This document shows positions 59,300 to 64,000 of a stretch of DNA of 64,000 bases, piece by piece. The notes beneath the pieces were generated by a model. The model did no database searches and had not been told where the DNA came from. It saw only the letters and a list, made by a program, of their open reading frames with translations. This stretch comes from Rostrohypoxylon terebratum (taxonomy: Eukaryota > Ascomycota > Sordariomycetes > Xylariales > Hypoxylaceae): assembly GCA_022497145.1 (NCBI GenBank), contig MU385865.1:186001-250000 (forward strand). Direction: 5' to 3'. Each line of letters starts with the position of its first letter. Positions within the stretch are counted from its first letter, which is position 1. The translations under genes were made by a program, and so were the position numbers.

Positions 59300-61611
59300 C
59301 TTCGGGTTGTCAATAAAGAAATTGTCTTGCCAGACTAAAAATTGTCGAGTGTAACTTTTTGACGTCGAAGGTTGTTGACGTTGAATTTGGTCTGTCGACG
59401 TATCGGTGCAAGGTCGGCAATATTGGGAGCTCTACTGTAGTCTGTAGTACTGCGTACTCTCTGTAGATGGAAGTTGCAATGATGCTGTTCGTCCGGGATT
59501 GGTAAAGTGGGGTCTAGCGCTCCACTGCGGACCACGGTCCAGCTTCCTTGGGGTTTTCGAAAGATTGAGGAGGCTCGTTCTGATTGGTCCGCATACACGG
59601 TTATGTGTTAGGTTTAATAGCTCATTCCATCATTCCATTCCTATTTCTCTGAGATTGAGCCAGAACAATTTAGGTCATTCTCTAATGGATGAGCTTGGAG
59701 TTTGCATTTCATAGTACTTCGTATCACAACGAAATATAAAATTTATATACAACGAAATATAGAATATATATATTGTTTACACTGCGACCCATGCCATAGA
59801 GTTCTCAATATGAAGACGGCAACAAGACTGAGTTTGCATGCAAAGTTGGGATCTCGCTCATATGTTTGATATCTTTTACAACGTTGACTGTGCCCAATTA
59901 CCTACGCAAACATCTAACCTACTTACAATTGAACTTGTGACAGTCAAATAGACGTTTATGAATCCTCAAATTTGCACATATTTTTTATCACTCTTGACAT
60001 TCATAGCTGCGAACCTCAGTAAATCAGCACTGGGTGGTATTGGACGTGTACCATTCGTACCATTCGTACTATTCTGAGCATTGCACATTTCTATGCAGAG
60101 AGCTCAATCCCCTCTGCTTATGCAGCCGCTTACTACTACTGAACCTAGAAATATATTTCAATGATCTGAGATTTCATTTATTCGCCTTGATTATAATTGC
60201 TCCCAGTTCGTGTTCATGCTTAAATATATTACTACCATACGCACTATACGCCACTATACAGTATACACCCCTTTACGGGCTAGTCGTGGCGGTTGGACTG
60301 CTCCGTGTCTGCCGCGGAGACGGATAGTCCCGAGTGGCCTCCTTGGATACTCAGCATTGCTCACAAATTGCCTAGTGCAACTTATGCAGTCACACACATC
60401 CGCTTCTGGTCACAGGAACAATTTGTTAGGGACTCACGAGACTTGTCGACTAACACCTAAAACATCAATGGCAGCATTTGCTTAACCGCTTTAACAAAGA
60501 AGAGAAGGTAATCCGGTAGTCCAGCCTTGACGAGGTCACTTGACTTGCTGGCTCCTGAGACGTCTGCATCGACGACCCCTTTTCGGTCTTGTTGGGATGG
60601 TCGAGGTCACTGGTAGACAGCTGGACGAGACATGCAACGTCTACCAGTGTATCCCTATCCATGCGGTCATGTATCTCATGTATTTTATGTATTCCGTGGT
60701 TGCTGAAAAAATGTATTTGCCGAACCCGAAATCAACCAGTCAACCTACCTGCAGGTGTTGGGGGGGGAGATCCACGGCAAGATGCGAAGTGCGAAGTGCA
60801 GAGTAGAAACTGTCCCGTCAAAAACCTGTCGCTGAATCAAACCTGATGAAACAAATACTTCCTCTCTGAGACCCGTCCTCCCGCTTGTGACAACCCGAAG
60901 AACCACCCTTAAGGAATCCAATGCCTCCCAACTTCCAACGAGCATTCAGTAACCCCGGCAGAGTAACATTTGGATCACTTCGAGCCTTACATGGTTTCAG
61001 GTATAAGATGGAATTATATTATTATCGTGATCGTGTTTATAGGATGTTTCTATTTCCGATTCCGTGTCGGTTGCTTGACACATGCTGTAGGTGACATTCG
61101 GAAGCAAAGTGGATTAAATTATCCAAGGCGTTAAGCTAACAAGATGGAGGGGAAAAGGATGAGAAGACGAAGAGACTGAGAGAAAGAAACCTTACCTTAC
61201 CTTGTGTGGATCGCGTGGAGGTAAGTGTGGGGGCGTATCCGGCACTGATTGGTTGGAACGTAGAAATCAGGAACTCTCCAGTCTCCTGTTAGTGCCTGCT
61301 ACGACAAGGACCCAAGGTGGGAAAAGTCAATGGATGGGTTCCGATGTGGGTAGAAGCATATGAATTCAACTGTGGAAGGCAATAAAATAAAAAAAGGCAT
61401 TAATAAGACATTTAATACAGAGTATTGGTCAGGTGATATGTAGAAATGTGCGAGTGTGGGGAATCTAGATAAACTTCCAGGTAGACTTTCAAGATTTGGG
61501 AGGGCAGGAGGGCAGGAGGACAGGAGGGTTAAAAATGGGAAGGCAGTCACTAAGGAGGCAATGGTGGTGAGGGTCGTGTACCTAGCAGTACCTACTACTA
61601 GTAGTAGTACA

Positions 61612-61635
61612 TAGTAGTAGTAGTAGTAGTAGTAG
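61612..61635. repeat. TAG trinucleotide array, eight copies
   Basis: Eight exact TAG units run to 61635. They are preceded at about 61593-61609 by the palindromic CTACTACTAGTAGTAGTA-type sequence, so the two blocks can pair. Confidence 0.95.
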
Positions 61636-62063
61636 TGAGGGTAATGTAATAATGGCAGTGACTGAGTGACGACCTGGGGAGGGAACAATCCAATATGGTC
61701 CAATTGAAGACAATTGGGAAGGGACGCAGCGCGTGTGGACCGTGCGTCCGGGGGTGTCATATGGTCTGAGCATGCCACCTTCAGTTCTCCTACCTCTACT
61801 TTCCTCTCCTCGACCGTGCATCTACCTATCTTTTTTCTTAATTTCTCGATCGAGGCGCCTGTTAACTTCTTTGATCAATAAAATCCAACCTGCACAACCT
61901 TGAACGTCGGTAATTCTCCCTTTTCCACCTTTGCCCAATTTCTCTTTTTCCCGTTTCTTCCCCGTCGAGAATTCAAGGTGTTGATTCGGCCGATTATCTA
62001 CCTGGTCCGTTCTTTTGATATTCCCACAAAATCACGCCTATTCGAGGCTATTCTTCTCGAAAG

Positions 62064-62069
62064 CACGTG
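62064..62069. promoter_or_regulatory. CACGTG E-box upstream of the Cbf1-like gene
   Basis: The hexamer lies in TTCACGTGCTT (minus strand), close to the RTCACRTG site preferred by Cbf1 proteins. It is about 865 bp upstream of the start codon of the Cbf1-like gene and could allow autoregulation. A palindromic hexamer is common, so weight is limited. Confidence 0.35.
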
Positions 62070-62821
62070 AAGTCACTTGACGCCCGTCGCCTGGGAACAG
62101 ATCTAAGCACCCTTTTTTTCCTGCTTGCCACTTGTGGTGCTCCAGCCAGAGGCCACAGCCAGCAGCCAGCATCGCATTGCACGAGACCTTGCACATGATC
62201 TCCCGTAAGTAGCCTCTTCCATTTCCCCGTCTGTGTCCTTGAGGAAGAACGACATCGCCGCCATCGTCATTCAATATTCAAAATGCCTCTGCACGCACAA
62301 TCACCTATATCAAAACAGTAATGCGAAAATTTTCGCATCAAGCTCTCCTTTCCCTCCTATTGCTCAATCGACAACCAACCATCAACACTCTGCTCAGACG
62401 CGAAGACTGGAAATACACTGGCACTGCATCGCGTGTAGATCCCGTCTGAGTAACGCGAGATTCATCTCATATCTCATCCCTAATCCGTCCTCGTTCACCT
62501 ACACCCCATGCTTTTCAAGGAAAAGCTTTGGTTTTTTTTTTCTCAGAAACGTTGTCGCGTCGGATCATCGCATTCTCTTCATCATGACCCTCGTCACTCA
62601 TGATCCACGTCAGATCAATCTTCCCATAGATTCCCTATGACACACTATTTACTCATATGCTGAACTATTTCTATAACTAAACCTGTGTCTCTCCCTGGTG
62701 GAAACTTTGCAAATATCTAATTAATCTAATGTATGGGTAAACATACATGATGGCAGCGATGTGTTTTAGTTTGGTTGCCTAAAGCTTGTGAAATGACGCA
62801 TATTAACATCGGCAGATTCAT

Positions 62822-62846
62822 CGCGATAGGGTTCAAATCCATCGCG
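62822..62846 (+). other. Hairpin just upstream of the Cbf1-like start codon
   Basis: CGCGAT-A-GG at 62822-62830 pairs with CC-ATCGCG at 62839-62846, giving eight pairs with one bulged A and an 8-nt loop. It ends 86 nt before the ATG and would lie in the leader if transcribed. Confidence 0.5.
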
Positions 62847-62932
62847 CACCTTACGCGTGCGTATCGCATAGGTGCTGGGCCTGCAGTAGGTGCCGTTTAT
62901 CGATCACAAGCACTTCTCCTAGCTAAGTGAGG

Positions 62933-63973
62933 ATGGAGTCCAACGGTTACTCTCACACAGAGTTCGAGCCTCTGACCCACATCAATCGCGAGCACCTAGC
63001 CGCCATGGCTGACGCTGCTGTTGCGGATCAGAACGACTTCAATACGACCTCTCCTTCTAGCCCCGGCCAGAAGCGAAAACGCAGTGCGCCTGAGTCGTCA
63101 CCTGATGCGCGACGTTCTAAGCGCGTCGTCCCGACGGGACCTCTTTCGAGTGCTCCTGATGCTGCGTATGTCGAGAGTGCTGTTGAAGCTGCCCAGGCAG
63201 CCGCCCAGGCGGCGACCAACGCCGATTTTTCCGCCCTCCAGCAAGCCACGGCCGATCATCACGATGTCTCTGACCATGCTAATGCGTCAAGCACCGCCGC
63301 CGCCGCTCTTAGTACTATATACCCCACCATGCATGTACCTCAATCTACCGAGGAGACCTTTGTAGCACAGACGAGTGGGGACCCAGACCATCACCACGAC
63401 TCTTCATTTGCACACACTGATATGATCCACCCTGATGGTCTTCCCGCACCCCCTGCGGATACCCTTGGCCAGCCACCTCAGAATGGCATTCGTTCGAGCC
63501 AACCTTACACAACTACTTCTTCGTCTAACTCCAAGCCAGCCGTGGGCTCAGAAGAGTGGCACAAGATGCGTAAGGACAATCACAAAGAAGGTAAGTTGCA
63601 CATTTCAAAAATCTACTAAAATAGACATGCTAACTCGATTTGTGAAGTCGAGCGTCGTCGTCGAGAGACCATCAACGAAGGTATTAACGAGCTCGCTAAG
63701 ATTGTGCCTGGATGCGAGAAGAACAAGGGTTCAATTTTGCAACGTGCAGTGATGTTCATCACGCAGTTGAAAGAGAACGAGGCCCAGAATATCGAGAAGT
63801 GGACGTTGGAAAAGCTACTTACGGAACAAGCCATTCAGGAACTCAGCGCCTCGAATGATAAGCTCAAACAAGAGTGCGAACGGGCCTACCGAGAATTGGC
63901 GATATGGAAACAGGTAGCCCAGAATGCCGGACTCCAGCCTCCTCAGTCGAAGGAGGAGTCATCATCTTCATAA
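62933..63973 (+). CDS. cbf1: Cbf1-like bHLH leucine-zipper transcription factor
   Basis: Cbf1-type factors bind CACGTG as dimers; in yeasts they act at centromeres and sulfur-metabolism promoters. CDS is join(62933..63590,63648..63973), 327 residues, from ATG at 62933 (MESNGYSHTEFEPL). The 57-nt intron (TGCTAAC branch) splits the basic region between NHKE and VERRRR. The N-terminus holds a basic QKRKR patch and SKR signal near residues 38-60, an Ala/Gln-rich helix (YVESAVEAAQAAAQAA) typical of the fungal proteins, and His/Asp/Ser-rich linkers. The bHLH covers about 207-268: EEWHKMRKDNHKE, VERRRRETINEGINELAKIVP, then KGSILQRAVMFITQLKENE. The H-E-R contacts for CACGTG are all present (H217, E221, R224 by my count). 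A zipper (LLTEQAIQELSASNDKLKQE) and a short polar tail follow. The name is by domain arrangement; a related bHLH-zipper cannot be fully excluded. Confidence 0.9.
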
Positions 63974-64000
63974 GTCCGTCTCAGCTGATGTTGGATTCGA

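Larger units (their letters stand above)
59300..62932. promoter_or_regulatory. 3.6-kb divergent spacer between fyv10 and the Cbf1-like gene
   Basis: Both flanking genes read outward. A reversed CCAAT box (ATTGG) lies near 59583, about 280 bp upstream of fyv10. A TAG8 microsatellite is at 61612-61635. From about 61850 to 62640 the plus strand is pyrimidine-rich with several short upstream frames, which suggests a long leader, possibly with an intron (GTAAGT at 62200). A CACGTG site at 62064 and a hairpin at 62822-62846 are listed separately. No other gene is supportable. Confidence 0.45.

Noticed and set aside
61299..61778. 159-codon minus-strand frame in the fyv10/cbf1 spacer
   Set aside because: It includes a run of eight Tyr coded by the TAG/CTA array; simple-sequence artefact.
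62233..62640. 135-codon frame in the Cbf1-like leader
   Set aside because: Pyrimidine-rich leader composition and no motif; at most an upstream frame.
62822..62850. GGGTTCAAATCC resembling a tRNA T-loop
   Set aside because: The flanking arms form one simple hairpin, not a T-arm, and no other tRNA arms are present.
1..64000. Biosynthetic gene cluster, transposase, CRISPR array or viral insertion
   Set aside because: No polyketide synthase, NRPS, terpene synthase, transposase, integrase or capsid motif appears in any frame; the called genes are housekeeping or regulatory.

Overview
The window is nuclear DNA of a filamentous ascomycete (Pezizomycotina; the protein flavour suggests Sordariomycetes, but I cannot place it further). 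The evidence is short GT-AG introns of mostly 50-150 nt with CTRAY branch points close to the acceptor, fungal versions of housekeeping proteins, serine/proline/glutamine-rich tails, and long spacers scattered with CCTAGGT and CCTACATAGG motifs. There is no operon, phage, CRISPR array, rRNA or convincing tRNA. All exon coordinates were assembled by hand from splice signals, reading frame and protein family knowledge.

Layout. 1-688 (-) 5' part of the H2B ubiquitin ligase gene bre1, running off the left edge. 1902-3851 (+) bdp1 (TFIIIB B''). 4616-6260 (-) rad23, seven exons. 7617-9032 (-) a four-helix membrane protein. 9033-18178 a 9.1-kb stretch with no supportable gene. 18179-19755 (+) GABA aminotransferase. 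21698-24695 (-) set2 (H3K36 methyltransferase). 24696-29479 a 4.8-kb repeat-rich spacer. 29480-30587 (+) an AT-hook protein with a possible Myb/SANT-like N-terminus. 33423-34325 (-) bmt5 (25S rRNA m3U methyltransferase). 37339-40200 (+) an unrecognised 896-residue protein. 42214-43788 (-) aos1 (SUMO E1 subunit). 45542-47602 (+) an unrecognised 604-residue protein whose first exon appears to be the ATG alone. 48421-49385 (+) tif6 (eIF6). 51701-53272 (+) a coiled-coil protein. 53788-54256 (-) a complex I B12/NDUFB3-type subunit split over three short exons. 55012-56585 (+) pop2/caf1 deadenylase. 57797-59299 (-) fyv10/gid9. 62933-63973 (+) a Cbf1-like bHLH-zipper regulator.

How the genes relate. 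This is an ordinary core-genome segment dominated by chromatin and transcription (Bre1, Bdp1, Set2, AT-hook protein, Cbf1-like), ribosome biogenesis (Bmt5, Tif6), mRNA decay (Pop2) and ubiquitin/SUMO pathways (Bre1, Rad23, Aos1, Fyv10). Bre1 and Set2 both write co-transcriptional histone marks, but nothing shows that the neighbourhood is functional rather than incidental. I found no clear new system. The best leads are the three unrecognised proteins, the ATG-only first exon, a stop-free 60-nt intron in aos1, and palindromic repeats in the spacers.
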